64,000 nt of DNA from Thermococcus sp. 21S7 (GTDB taxonomy: Archaea > Methanobacteriota_B > Thermococci > Thermococcales > Thermococcaceae). The notes below the pieces were generated by a model. It made no database searches. It worked only from the letters and a program-made list of their open reading frames with translations, and was not told where the DNA came from. The stretch covers positions 62,001-126,000 of the forward strand of contig NZ_SNUT01000005.1 in the NCBI RefSeq assembly GCF_012027615.1, in the 5' to 3' direction. Shown one piece after another: positions 20,287 to 29,213 of the stretch (position 1 is its first letter; each line of letters begins with the position of its first letter). Position numbers and translations under genes: made by a program.

Positions 20287-20627
20287 CTCCCAACCTCCTG
20301 TACAGCTATGAGCATTCATGTCCACACCAAGTGGGGATGCGCATTCCTGGGAGATTAGTTTATTCCAGAATATAAAGTTTTTCAGCCCCGTAAATGCCAG
20401 GAAAGCAAATTTAAAACCAGAAACGGGTTAAAACAGGCGTTTATGCCGTTTTCAGTCTCAGCATGAATAAGAATTCATCAAGGAGATGAACAAATGGACA
20501 CTAACGCACATTACGACATTAGAGGCCTCGAAGGGTGCTAATGGCCCGTTTAATTCACCGAACGATGATTAGTTGAAATCTAAAAAGGCCGAAACGATTT
20601 AGGCGCGGTGGAGAGAAAAACGAAGGC
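20287..20627. other. Intergenic region upstream of OPT gene, with two short MD-NAH reading frames
   Basis: No long gene is seen. On the minus strand, ATG 20325 would give MDMNAHSCTGGWE in frame with the transporter. On the plus strand ATG 20494, with AAGGAGATGA upstream, gives a 15-residue frame MDTNAHYDIRGLEGC ending at 20541. The two share the pattern MD-x-NAH. The rest is A/T-rich promoter-like sequence (e.g. AATATAAAG near 20371 for the transporter). Confidence 0.35.
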
Positions 20628-20963
20628 TCACGTCTTCAGGGTCACGTTGATGACCGCGGTTTCGTTGCCGGGGTTCCTCACCACGACCTTCCACCTGCCC
20701 TCAGGGAGCTCAACGACCGCGTTTACTTCCCCAACGGTTCCGAAATCCTTCAAAATCCCCCCGTCAGCCGAGACCACCCTCACCTCTACAGGAACGCTTG
20801 AGGTCACCTTTACGGTCAGATTGGCAGGGCCCCTGAAGGGCCACTCCCTGGCTTCACCCGCTGGAACGCTCTTTCCCTTGACATAAACGAAGTTGTTGTC
20901 CAGGCAGCCGGCCACCGCAACCGAGATGGCGAGGAGGATGATGACAGGACGTATCCAGCGCAT
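20628..20963 (-). CDS. Small putative lipoprotein
   Basis: A 111-residue exported protein. The signal peptide ends in a lipobox-like VAGC (about residues 18-21), followed by a beta-rich domain (NLTVKVTSSVPVEVRVVSADGG... WKVVVRNPGNETAVINVTL) that resembles a small Ig-like or bacterial DUF fold. ATG 20963 follows GGTGGTG. It is probably tethered to the outer face of the membrane. The gene is monocistronic, convergent with nothing and of unknown role. Confidence 0.7.
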   Translation of the reverse strand: MRWIRPVIILLAISVAVAGCLDNNFVYVKGKSVPAGEAREWPFRGPANLTVKVTSSVPVEVRVVSADGGILKDFGTVGEVNAVVELPEGRWKVVVRNPGNETAVINVTLKT

Positions 20964-21009
20964 GGCACCACCAGGTATAGTCAAACAGGGAAAACCTAAA
21001 AAAGTTTTC

Positions 21010-21687
21010 TCAGCAGAGTATCGAACCCTCGGCCAGAACGTCTTCCTCCAGCGTCCCTATTCCTTCGATCCACGCCTCAACCCTGTCCCCGTGCCGCAGG
21101 GGGCCGACTCCCGCAGGGGTTCCCGTGGCTATCATATCGCCCGGTTCGAGGGTCATTACGCCTGAAACGTACTCGATTATCTCCGGGATTTTGAATATCA
21201 TCTCGCTCGTCCTTGCGAGCTGCCTTATTTCGCCGTTAACCTTCAGACCTATCTCCAGGTCATCCACCGCCAGCTCGCGTTTGTCAACCACCCTAGGGCC
21301 AACGGGGGCGAAGGTGTCGAAGCCCTTGGCAACGGTCCACGGAAGGCCCTTCCGCATAGCCTCTCTCTGCAGGTCTCTCGCCGTTATGTCCAGCAGAACC
21401 GTGTAGCCGAGGACGTAGTCCATGGCCTTTTCCCTTGGAATCCTCCTCCCGCGTTTGCCCATTATCACCGCCAGCTCGACCTCGTGGTGGACCTCTCCGC
21501 TCCCCCTTGGAAGAATTATTGCCTGTTTTGGACCTACTAGAGAGCTTGGAGGTTTAAGGAAAATTACCGGCTCCTTCGGAACCTCATTGCCGAGTTCCCT
21601 TGCATGCTCCGCGTAGTTTCTGCCGAGGCAGATTATCTTGCTCGGCCTCAGATTATAAAAGCCGTCGCGAAATGGAAGGCGAACCAT
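21010..21687 (-). CDS. Fumarylacetoacetate hydrolase (FAH) family enzyme
   Basis: A 225-residue soluble enzyme of the FAH/2-hydroxyhepta-2,4-diene-1,7-dioate isomerase family. Conserved blocks are LGRNYAEHARELG, the metal-ligand region EVHHEVELAV, LGYTVLLDITARD, and MIATGTPAGVG near the C-terminus. Such proteins cleave or isomerise acylpyruvates or oxaloacetate-like substrates with Mg/Mn. The start is ATG 21687: a TATA box (GTTTATAACC near 21718-21727) lies about 35 nt upstream, and upstream in-frame sequence is not family-like. Confidence 0.88.
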   Translation of the reverse strand: MVRLPFRDGFYNLRPSKIICLGRNYAEHARELGNEVPKEPVIFLKPPSSLVGPKQAIILPRGSGEVHHEVELAVIMGKRGRRIPREKAMDYVLGYTVLLDITARDLQREAMRKGLPWTVAKGFDTFAPVGPRVVDKRELAVDDLEIGLKVNGEIRQLARTSEMIFKIPEIIEYVSGVMTLEPGDMIATGTPAGVGPLRHGDRVEAWIEGIGTLEEDVLAEGSILC

Positions 21688-21781
21688 CTTGGACACCCAA
21701 GAATAGTATCGGGATTCGGTTATAAACCGCTCGCGGGAAGGATAATAAACCACTTCACCCAAATCCTCACTGGTGAAACCC

Positions 21782-22744
21782 ATGAAGCTCGTCGTCCTCA
21801 AGGAGAGGGGAAGCACACTCGTCTTCGTTTTCCTGGTGGTCTTCATAGTGCTCTTCACTCTGCCGCTGGTATACATGCTCATCAACGTTCCAGAGGGGAG
21901 GCTGTTCATACTGGGCTTCTTCATCTTCTTCCTGCTGATGATGTCCCTCGGTGCCTACTCCCTGTTCAGAAGGCGTAGGGAATACCGGCGCGCCGAGAAC
22001 TTCGCGAGCCTGGTGGGCTTCTCCGACTCGGGGGTAACGTTTCCGGAGGAGCTTGAATTCGAGACCGGAACGCTTGAGATGAGGGGCTACTGGGTCGGGA
22101 GCGGAAAGAACCGGAGCTATCACGTGGAGAGAAAGTTTATCCCAGGGGAGAAAAAGAGGGCCTCACGGGTTCCCTTCACGGACTCACCGTTCAAGGTGGC
22201 CGTTTCTTCAGACGGAACGGGCTTCGTAAAAGCTCCTGCTGTTAGGATAACCGATGAACTATACAAAAACATCGTGGTGCTCTTCTTCACCGATGACGGG
22301 GACGTTAGAGGGAGTGGCACTGTAACCGTTGCCACTGAAAGCGATTCCGCCCAAATAAACTTCAGAGGAGACGGGAAGTTTATCATGGGGACTGTTTACT
22401 CGACCCTCACCAAGGCTAGGACCGTTAAGGTCGCCATAAGCGCCGAAGGATTCGAGTACGAAAAGATCGTCGGCAAGGGTCGGAGCTTCGAGTTCAGGGA
22501 GAGGATGCTCCCAGGGGAGAGGGTCATCATGGTCGGCTCCTACGGCACGATAACGCCGAAGATGGTGGCGGAGTCCCTCGGCGGCGGAACCGTCATCCTC
22601 GGGCACGGTGAGTTCATAATCCGGGGCGTTCTGGACATAAGGCTGAGGCCGGACGTGCGAGCTGAGGAGACCTTCAGGGTCGAGTTGAAGGGGGAAGAAA
22701 TCGAGAAAGGAAGGGAGTTCGAGGAGGAGTGGGGGTTCACCTGA
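21782..22744 (+). CDS. Two-helix membrane protein of unknown function
   Basis: A 320-residue protein. Two transmembrane helices (about 10-33 and 42-62) are followed by an Arg-rich stop-transfer segment (RRRREYRR) and a ~250-residue beta-rich cytoplasmic domain. The distribution of strands suggests a repeated beta-sandwich (KVAVSSDGTGFVK; KVAISAEGFEYEK). I do not recognise the family. GGTGAAA at 21772-21778 sets ATG 21782. It is divergent from the FAH gene, and its stop overlaps the convergent peptidase gene by a few bases. Confidence 0.7.
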   Translation: MKLVVLKERGSTLVFVFLVVFIVLFTLPLVYMLINVPEGRLFILGFFIFFLLMMSLGAYSLFRRRREYRRAENFASLVGFSDSGVTFPEELEFETGTLEMRGYWVGSGKNRSYHVERKFIPGEKKRASRVPFTDSPFKVAVSSDGTGFVKAPAVRITDELYKNIVVLFFTDDGDVRGSGTVTVATESDSAQINFRGDGKFIMGTVYSTLTKARTVKVAISAEGFEYEKIVGKGRSFEFRERMLPGERVIMVGSYGTITPKMVAESLGGGTVILGHGEFIIRGVLDIRLRPDVRAEETFRVELKGEEIEKGREFEEEWGFT

Positions 22745-24092
22745 AGGCTGCGGATACCCTCTGAAACGCCCTATACGTGCCCAGAAGGAGGCCCAATAGG
22801 AACAAAGATGTCAGGAGAGACACAAAGAGCGTGAAGGCCCAGTATGATAAGGTTGCATAGCCAGCCAAGAGTGCCAGGGAGACAACCAACGAGGGCGGCA
22901 GAAACAGAAAGAGAAACCCCCGCTTCAGGTTGAGACGTGAGAGGAGCAGAGCCACGGCCCACGTCAAGAGCACAAGCAGCGACGCGCCTACCGAGGGGTA
23001 TCCCCAGAGAATGCCGAGGAACAGGAGGAGTATCACTGAAGACGCAACCGCCCAGAAGGCTTCCTCCCGGGCGGGTTTTTTCTGCCGTAAGAGCAAGACA
23101 GCCCCCAATATGGGGATGATGGGGCCCACTCCCCCAAGCGTCACGAGGCTCTTCCAGAGGTCCAGGGGGTTAAATATATGCCCGTAGGCCCTGAACAGAG
23201 AAACGGGCAAAGAACCGCCGGGCATGTAAACATCCCCGTTCACTGGAGGGAACATCATGGCATAAATACCCGATGCCGGCTTTTTGGAAACAGAGTACTC
23301 GGGAGAGCTCACCGGAAGGAGTGCCGGGTCTCCAAAGAGAACGGCCTTGGGGTGTATTCCAACCTTCCGGAAGTATGAGTTGCTGATCTGGACGAGCTTT
23401 CCCAACGGATAACCTGAGGCCCAGAACCCGCTGGAGAGATAGGAAACGCCACCCATCTCCACCGATGCTACAACGGCCGGCGAGCCCCTCCGGAGAAGGG
23501 CAAGGACGAGGGAGGCATTGGACTTCCACACCTCCCCAACATCGCATGACTCAAAGACAAACGCCTTTCCAGCAGGATTGCCCATGTGCTCCTCGTCGAA
23601 CCTCCACAGTACCATATCCACTCCCGAAGGGCTTCCGTGGCCCCCAACCCACACAAGGGAGGCGTTTTCAGCGGCCCCCACGTAGTCCCCGTATTCAATG
23701 CGTCCTGCCTCCACGAAGAGCGCTTTCCCGGGCCTAAAACTCCTAAGAGCTTTTGTCCAATAGATAAAATCCCCTTCCCTCTCAACGGGATAAAATCCAA
23801 CTACCGGGTCGTAAATGCCATCTCCATTGCGGTCGAGCCGGCGATAGATGGAATACACAAAATCCCTGTCGAACCGGGAGGAGTTCACGACAAAAAGAAC
23901 GTAATCATCCGGTCCGAGAAAGCCGAAATCCGAGAAGTTGGAAACAACCACCGTCCCGTTGTGGAGAGTTGCCACCTCACTGGCATAGGGGTACAGCCCT
24001 GCGAGCCTTTCATCGAGAACAACGTAGTAACGGGCCGAAACGGCAGGGACAAAGAGAATAAGGAGGAAAAGGAACACGAGAGCCCGCTTCAA
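22737..24092 (-). CDS. Membrane-anchored caspase-fold (C25-like) protein
   Basis: A 451-residue protein with a signal peptide ending about residue 20, an extracellular domain to ~310 and five C-terminal transmembrane helices. The extracellular domain has the clan CD signature: His152 in VWVGGHGSPSG at the end of one strand and Cys183 in AFVFESCDVGE at the end of the next. This is the order of the His/Cys dyad in gingipain (C25), CHAT and caspase-like peptidases. It is therefore a candidate surface cysteine peptidase; the family assignment is inferred from these motifs alone. ATG overlaps the upstream metallopeptidase stop by 4 nt. Confidence 0.7.
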   Translation of the reverse strand: MKRALVFLFLLILFVPAVSARYYVVLDERLAGLYPYASEVATLHNGTVVVSNFSDFGFLGPDDYVLFVVNSSRFDRDFVYSIYRRLDRNGDGIYDPVVGFYPVEREGDFIYWTKALRSFRPGKALFVEAGRIEYGDYVGAAENASLVWVGGHGSPSGVDMVLWRFDEEHMGNPAGKAFVFESCDVGEVWKSNASLVLALLRRGSPAVVASVEMGGVSYLSSGFWASGYPLGKLVQISNSYFRKVGIHPKAVLFGDPALLPVSSPEYSVSKKPASGIYAMMFPPVNGDVYMPGGSLPVSLFRAYGHIFNPLDLWKSLVTLGGVGPIIPILGAVLLLRQKKPAREEAFWAVASSVILLLFLGILWGYPSVGASLLVLLTWAVALLLSRLNLKRGFLFLFLPPSLVVSLALLAGYATLSYWAFTLFVSLLTSLFLLGLLLGTYRAFQRVSAAFR

Positions 24093-25837
24093 TTCACATC
24101 CACCTCCATCCCCTCAACCTCGAACTTCCGGTTTATGTTCGCCATCCATTCGCCGGGATCAATCACTATCATCGTCGGCTTCGCCTCCAGGGTCATGTTA
24201 ACGCTCCCAAGGCCGTTCTCCACCCGAACTGTCCCATCGACGAATCTGGCATTCTCCGTGACAACCCTAACCTGAACGGGCATTGTGAAGTTGCTCCCGT
24301 CAACGAGTGTAAAGACAAGCCTGTACGAACCGCTCTCGTTGGTCACGGTAAGGTTCTCGACGGTGTAGTCCGGCAGCAGCGTTGAGTTGAACCACTCGCC
24401 GAAGAACCAGTCGAGGTCCTCCCCCGAAACGTCCTCAAAAATCCCCTCAATGTCGGCCAAGCCGCACTCCGCCCCGTGACACCGTACCAAGGCCTCGTGG
24501 AGTCCCCTGTAGAACGTTTCGTCTCCGAGGACGAACTGAAGGGAACGGAGGGTGAATGCCCCCTTAGTGTACAGCACAGTGGATACGTTGAGCTTCCTCA
24601 GGTCCAGCAGGTTCTCCGACATGGCATCGTGAATCGAGATCGACCTCCCGTATTCGACGATGGACTTTTCATTCAGCTCCAGGTAGGCATTAAAGCGAGC
24701 TGGTACGATACGCTTCAGGGCGAGGGACTGCAGGCAGGTGGCAAAACCTTCGTTGAAATACTTGAAATCCGCGTAGCCGGCAAACCAGATGTGGGCGAGC
24801 TCGTGCGGTATGGAGCCGGTTCTCCTGCGGACGATGAGCTCGATGCCACGCCTTTCACCTATGACGGCCGAGTTGGTGCCGTCGATCATAAAGGAGCCCG
24901 TGAAGTCGGGGTTAACCGCCAGATGTATGTCGTTAAAGGGCCTGAGCCCGGTGGTATTGACGTAGGTTTCAACGGATAATTTCACGATCCGCTCCAAGTC
25001 CGCCCAGTAGAGCGGATCGTATTGCTTCCGAGGGATATAAACCGTCACGTTGATGCCCGCCGCGGGGACGTTCTTAACGACCACCGGACCGTCGTTTATG
25101 AAGGATTCCAAGAGAAGTGGAAGGAGCTTTTCACCGTTCAGCGTCCCGGAACCGTTGAAAGCCCCAAAGCCGGGCACCACGAGGGTGTAGCCCTCGGGCA
25201 GGGAGTAGGTCATGTTGAGGCCCACCGGCTCGGCCCCCATCTCCCACCATGTGAGGGGCGATCCCGCGTACTGTTCGGGCATGTCGAGGAAGACCGGGTA
25301 TTTCAGAGAGTACGTTATCTCCCCACGGAGGTTTTTCCTCGATGAGTTGAAGCGTATCTCATAAACCGTCAGATAGCTCCGCGTTATAGGGCGGCCAAGA
25401 GCCTCTTCAAAGAGAATCCTGCCCCCGCTGAGGCGGGAGAGGTCAACGGGAACGCCCTCAATCGTCAGGTTGAGCCTCAGAACATCGGGGTCGTCGGGAA
25501 CGCCGGTGAGGGCGAGATAGATGACGTTCTCCGAGACGTTTGAGAGAAGGAAGTCGTAGCGGCCCTTGATCCTGCTTCCGTCGTACTCGATGGTGAGGTT
25601 CCCCCATTGGACCGCGGTGGGAGAGTAAAAGTTCTCCAGGAGCGGGCCGCTTTCATCCACGCTCAGGTTTTCTATGACCGGGTTTTCGGGGTAGAGGATA
25701 GAGAAATCCCGGAATTTCATTGGAGTTTCTGTCGTTGATGGATTCGGGGATGACGTGCTCGTCTGGGAGGTGCCACCGAGGCAGCCGCTCATCAAAATCA
25801 CGAGGGCAAGCAGGGCGGCGAGAAGTGCATTCCTCAC
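24089..25837 (-). CDS. Lipoprotein metallopeptidase related to M1 aminopeptidases
   Basis: A 582-residue exported protein. The signal peptide has the lipobox LMSGC followed by a Ser/Thr-rich linker. The M1-like gluzincin domain has HELAH (about 344) and NEGFAT, where the Glu is the third zinc ligand. Only 13 residues separate the two motifs instead of the usual 18 in M1. Expected role: degrading peptides outside the cell. Start is GTG 25837 because the TATA box (TTTTTTATAC near 25872-25880) lies too close to the upstream ATG 25864, and GGTGGG precedes the GTG. It is in an operon with the C25-like gene. Confidence 0.82.
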   Translation of the reverse strand: MRNALLAALLALVILMSGCLGGTSQTSTSSPNPSTTETPMKFRDFSILYPENPVIENLSVDESGPLLENFYSPTAVQWGNLTIEYDGSRIKGRYDFLLSNVSENVIYLALTGVPDDPDVLRLNLTIEGVPVDLSRLSGGRILFEEALGRPITRSYLTVYEIRFNSSRKNLRGEITYSLKYPVFLDMPEQYAGSPLTWWEMGAEPVGLNMTYSLPEGYTLVVPGFGAFNGSGTLNGEKLLPLLLESFINDGPVVVKNVPAAGINVTVYIPRKQYDPLYWADLERIVKLSVETYVNTTGLRPFNDIHLAVNPDFTGSFMIDGTNSAVIGERRGIELIVRRRTGSIPHELAHIWFAGYADFKYFNEGFATCLQSLALKRIVPARFNAYLELNEKSIVEYGRSISIHDAMSENLLDLRKLNVSTVLYTKGAFTLRSLQFVLGDETFYRGLHEALVRCHGAECGLADIEGIFEDVSGEDLDWFFGEWFNSTLLPDYTVENLTVTNESGSYRLVFTLVDGSNFTMPVQVRVVTENARFVDGTVRVENGLGSVNMTLEAKPTMIVIDPGEWMANINRKFEVEGMEVDVN

Positions 25838-25909
25838 CTTTAACCCACCGGTAAAAGTTAACATCTGGAAGTATAAAAAAGTTTTGAGGGAACGAACTAA
25901 AAATCCAGC

Positions 25910-27067
25910 TCAGCCCCTCAGCGGCTCCGGAATGGACTTATCCCACTGCTCCATCGCCAGCTCGCCGGTGTACTTGAACTTCTCGACCTTCTTCTCCGCC
26001 TCCTTGCGCTTCTTCTGGTGCTCCTTCAGGAAGGCCTGAACGCGCTCGATCAGCTCGCGCTTGCACTGGCCGCAGAGCAGCTCGCCGCTCTTGCATGCGT
26101 GGTAGCGCTCCATGAGCTTCTTGTCGTCCGGCTCGAAGAATATCTCGAACCACTTGAAGACGACGCACTTCTCCGGTTCGCCGCCCTTCTCGCGCTGCTC
26201 CTTCGCGGTGGCCCTTCCGCCGGTAAGGGCGTACTTCCATATCTTCTTGCCGGCCTCCTCCGGGTCGTCAGTTAGGTAGACGGCCGTCTCCGGCTTGCTC
26301 GCGCTCATCTTGCCCTCAAGGCCCATCAGACCGGGCACGAACTTGGAGTGAATCGCCGCCGTCTTGTAGTAGCCGAGACTCTCGGCGAAGTCCCTCTGGA
26401 GCCTCCAGTAGGGGTCCTGATCAATTGCCGCTGGGATTAAACAGCGCTTCCTCTCGAAGAATGTCGGGGCTGCCTGAATCGCCGGGTAGAAGATCATTCC
26501 AATCTTGCTCTGCTCGGTGAAGCCGAAAACCGCCTTTGCCATCGAGAAGTTTATCTTCTTCGCTATCGGTATCGCCATCTCGTAAATCTTGGTGAACTCG
26601 CTGTCCTGGAAGATGAAGGTCTTGTCCGGGTCGAAGCCGACCGCTATGATGTCGAGGATGTTGTCGTAGGCCCATCTCTTCGTGTCGTCGAAGGTGAGCT
26701 TCTCCTTGAAGAGGAACTTCTCGTCGTCGGTTATCTGGACGTAGAGGTTGACGCCGAACTTCTCCTGGAGCCATTTGGTCGCGTAGAACGGAATTATGTG
26801 GCCTATGTGCATCGGGCCGCTCGGACCCCTTCCCGTGTAGAGGAAGAAGCCCCTCCCGCTCTCGTAGTCGGCCAGGACTTTATCGTAGTCCCTGTGGGAG
26901 AAGAAGAACCTCCTCCTGAAGAATATTGGCAGCTCGCTCTTCGTGAGCCTTGCAGTTTTTTCAAGAAGTTCGTCCGTCAGCGGGCTGGTTCCGAACTCCT
27001 CTATCAGCTTCGCGTAGTCCACCATTCCCTCGACGTCCCATGGGGTGACCTTAAACTCATCGTCCAT
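25910..27067 (-). CDS. trpS: Tryptophanyl-tRNA synthetase
   Basis: A 385-residue class I aminoacyl-tRNA synthetase that charges tRNA-Trp. The HIGH motif reads GPSGPMHIGHIIPFY (about 84-98), and the second signature KMSAS lies in LEGKMSASKPETAVYL. The Cys pair LLCGQCKREL lies near the C-terminus. The N-terminus MDDEFKVTPWDVEG is typical of the archaeal/eukaryotic TrpS branch. An excellent ORB-like motif lies 15-40 bases upstream of the start codon (27082-27106). Confidence 0.96.
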   Translation of the reverse strand: MDDEFKVTPWDVEGMVDYAKLIEEFGTSPLTDELLEKTARLTKSELPIFFRRRFFFSHRDYDKVLADYESGRGFFLYTGRGPSGPMHIGHIIPFYATKWLQEKFGVNLYVQITDDEKFLFKEKLTFDDTKRWAYDNILDIIAVGFDPDKTFIFQDSEFTKIYEMAIPIAKKINFSMAKAVFGFTEQSKIGMIFYPAIQAAPTFFERKRCLIPAAIDQDPYWRLQRDFAESLGYYKTAAIHSKFVPGLMGLEGKMSASKPETAVYLTDDPEEAGKKIWKYALTGGRATAKEQREKGGEPEKCVVFKWFEIFFEPDDKKLMERYHACKSGELLCGQCKRELIERVQAFLKEHQKKRKEAEKKVEKFKYTGELAMEQWDKSIPEPLRG

Positions 27068-27081
27068 TCAAAACACCTCCA

Positions 27082-27106
27082 TTTCCAGTGGAAACGAAAC
27101 TCAAGG
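27082..27106 (+). promoter_or_regulatory. ORB-like site upstream of trpS
   Basis: TTTCCAGTGGAAACGAAAC followed by TCAAGG matches the archaeal origin recognition box core (dyad TTCCAGTGGAA plus GAAAC arm), but lacks the terminal G-run. It is about 27 kb from the origin, directly upstream of trpS. Confidence 0.7.
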
Positions 27107-27248
27107 CTAAGCCGGGGCAGAAGAGGGGGGCTTCACCAAGGCCAAAAGCAATCACCGGGCATGGGAAGAGAAAGGGAGGAAGAGGATTTAAAGTTTTTGG
27201 AGAAGAAAAGGTCAAAGCAATCTATGAAAAAGTTAAACTGGTGAGAGC

Positions 27249-27440
27249 ATGGAGGTCATAGTTGAGGCCGTTTATGAAAACGGCGTCCTGAAGCCGAAGA
27301 AGAGGCTCAAGGTTCCGGAGGGGAGCGAGGTTACCCTCAAGATACTGCCCCAGAGGATATCGGATAGAACCTTCGGGGTAGTGAGAATGGAAAAGGAAAA
27401 GATTGACGCAATAATTGAGGAGATCGAAGATGAGTGGTAA
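27249..27440 (+). CDS. AF2212-like (DUF104) antitoxin
   Basis: A 63-residue protein of the AF2212-like/DUF104 antitoxin family. The N-terminal strands EVIVEAVYENGVLKPKKRL and EGSEVTLKI are characteristic, and a Glu-rich C-terminal helix would wrap around the toxin. It overlaps the start of the PIN-domain gene by 11 nt, the usual antitoxin-first order. GGTGAG precedes ATG 27249. Confidence 0.88.
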   Translation: MEVIVEAVYENGVLKPKKRLKVPEGSEVTLKILPQRISDRTFGVVRMEKEKIDAIIEEIEDEW

Positions 27441-27795
27441 AGAGAACGTTTTCTTCGACTCGAACGTTCTCATATACCACCTCGGCGGCATAGCAAAGGC
27501 CAAGCCCCTCATCGAAAGTGTGGAAACCGGCGAGATTAAGGGATTTATTAATCCAATAGTTGCTTCGGAGGTCATGTTCTTCTATATAAAAGCCAAAACC
27601 GGCATGAAATCCTATGAAATTAAAAGAAACCCAGCAGCTTTGGCCAACATCGATTTAGAGCCAATATTTGAACTCTTCTCGCTCTTCAACATGCTGGAGA
27701 TATCGACCTGCGAATTTTACGGGATAGATAAAATAGCGACCTTCGATGACGACTTTAAACGAGTAAAAACTATGAAAATTGTGGAAAAAGTCTGA
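27430..27795 (+). CDS. PIN-domain VapC-like toxin, probably internally deleted
   Basis: A 121-residue protein. The PIN signature starts FFDSNVLIYHL (Asp10), followed by Glu47 in VASEVMFF and the late acidic cluster ATFDDDF (106-108). VapC toxins cleave RNA using four acidic residues. The third, normally in a segment like NDALIAAT before the YGI..IATFD block, is missing: sequence runs directly from LFSLFNMLEI to STCEFYGIDKIATFD. An in-frame deletion of some 25 residues is the simplest explanation, so the toxin is probably inactive. ATG 27430 lies inside the antitoxin gene. Confidence 0.82.
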   Translation: MSGKENVFFDSNVLIYHLGGIAKAKPLIESVETGEIKGFINPIVASEVMFFYIKAKTGMKSYEIKRNPAALANIDLEPIFELFSLFNMLEISTCEFYGIDKIATFDDDFKRVKTMKIVEKV

Positions 27796-27803
27796 AAAGC
27801 CCG

Positions 27804-29213
27804 TCAGAGCTTCCCGTTCTCCCTCAGCCACTCGCCGTACTTGACGAGGGCATAGACCGCATCGACGCCGTCCTCGACGGTCTCGTAGACGGGAACGCCC
27901 TTGAGCTCGATGTTCCTGGCCATCTTGTGCGGGTAGTCTCCACCGGGGGCCACGAAAACTATCGGCTTGCCGTACTCCCGCATCCTGGCCATCGCCTCGA
28001 CGATTCCCTCATCGAGGGCCGGGCTCTGGAAGAGGGCTATGACGACGAGGACGTCAACGTTCTCATCCTCCAGCGCGTAGCGCATCGCTATCTCATAGCG
28101 GCTCGACGGGGCGTCGCCGATAATGTCGATGGGGTTCTTGTAGCTCATGTGCTCCGGAAGCTCACCCCTCTTTATGGCCTCCCTGAACTTCCTGTTGGTC
28201 TCATCGCTCAGCTCGGCGAGCTTCATTCCCTTCTCAAGCAGGCCGTCGCTCATCATGACTCCGGCACCGCCGCCGTTGGTGACTATTGCCACGCGGTTCC
28301 CCTTCGCAGGCTTCTGCATTGCGAGAACCTTCGCGTAGTTGAAGAGCTGGCGCATGCTCTTGGCGCTCAGAACGCCGGTCTGCTCAAAGGCGGCCTCGTA
28401 TATCTTGAATGAACCTGCGAGCGAACCGGTGTGGCTTGCGGCGGCCTTGGCGCCGGCCTCGGTTCTACCGCTCTTGAGTATGACGACGGGCTTCTTGAGC
28501 GTGACCTCCTTGGCTGTATTGAAGAACTTCCTTCCGTCCTTGACGCCCTCGATGTAGCCGGTGATGACCCCGGTCTTCGGGTCGTCGCCGAGGTAAGCCA
28601 TGAAGTCGCTCTCATCGAGGTCGGCCATGTTTCCGAGACTGATGAACTTGCTCATCCCTATTCTCTCCCTGGCCGCCCAGTCGAGGATAGCCGCTCCAAA
28701 GGCACCGCTCTGGCTCATGAAGGCGACCTTTCCGAAGGGCGGCCTGGCCTGCCTCTCCGGCGGGTTGAAGTTGCAGTCGAAGCCGTTTTCGAGGTTGGTG
28801 ACGCCGAGACAGTTCGGACCAACGAGCCTTATTCCCCACTTTCTGGCGCGCTTAACAAGCTCCTCCTCAAGCTCGGCCCTTCCGGCCTCCTTGAAACCGG
28901 CGGAGATGACAACGGCGCTCTTAACCCCCTTCTCGCCGCACTCGTCTATGACATCGGGGACGAACTTCGCGGGAACCGCTATGACGGCGACGTCGACATC
29001 ATCGGGTATCTCCTTAATGCTCCTGTAAACCTGGAACTTCTTTCCGTTGACTTCAACCTCTCCGCCCTTGACGTTGACGGCGTAGACTTTTCCATCGAAA
29101 TTGAGCGTTATGGAGCGCATTATCGAGTTCCCTATCTTCCCAGGGACGTTTGACGCCCCGATGACCGCGACGCTCTTTGGATAAAACAGGAAATCGAGCC
29201 TTGGAGCCTCCAT
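27804..29213 (-). CDS. ADP-forming acyl/acetyl-CoA synthetase, alpha subunit
   Basis: A 469-residue protein. The N-terminal CoA-binding domain (YPKSVAVIGASNVPGKIG) is followed by two succinyl-CoA-ligase-like domains with the phosphohistidine site SHTGSLAG. Thermococcales use such enzymes to convert acyl-CoA plus ADP and phosphate to acid plus ATP at the end of sugar and amino acid fermentation. The beta subunit is encoded elsewhere, which is normal for this group. Several alpha isoforms exist and I cannot tell which this is. ATG 29213 has GGAGGTG upstream. Confidence 0.92.
   Translation of the reverse strand: MEAPRLDFLFYPKSVAVIGASNVPGKIGNSIMRSITLNFDGKVYAVNVKGGEVEVNGKKFQVYRSIKEIPDDVDVAVIAVPAKFVPDVIDECGEKGVKSAVVISAGFKEAGRAELEEELVKRARKWGIRLVGPNCLGVTNLENGFDCNFNPPERQARPPFGKVAFMSQSGAFGAAILDWAARERIGMSKFISLGNMADLDESDFMAYLGDDPKTGVITGYIEGVKDGRKFFNTAKEVTLKKPVVILKSGRTEAGAKAAASHTGSLAGSFKIYEAAFEQTGVLSAKSMRQLFNYAKVLAMQKPAKGNRVAIVTNGGGAGVMMSDGLLEKGMKLAELSDETNRKFREAIKRGELPEHMSYKNPIDIIGDAPSSRYEIAMRYALEDENVDVLVVIALFQSPALDEGIVEAMARMREYGKPIVFVAPGGDYPHKMARNIELKGVPVYETVEDGVDAVYALVKYGEWLRENGKL

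Noticed and set aside
19003-20358. Plus-strand open frame opposite the OPT transporter
   Set aside because: Highly repetitive Glu/Gly/Asp-rich antisense of a hydrophobic protein; no ribosome binding site.
21688-21924. 79-residue N-terminal extension of the FAH-family enzyme
   Set aside because: It crosses the divergent promoter and the start of the opposite gene; the conserved protein begins at ATG 21687.
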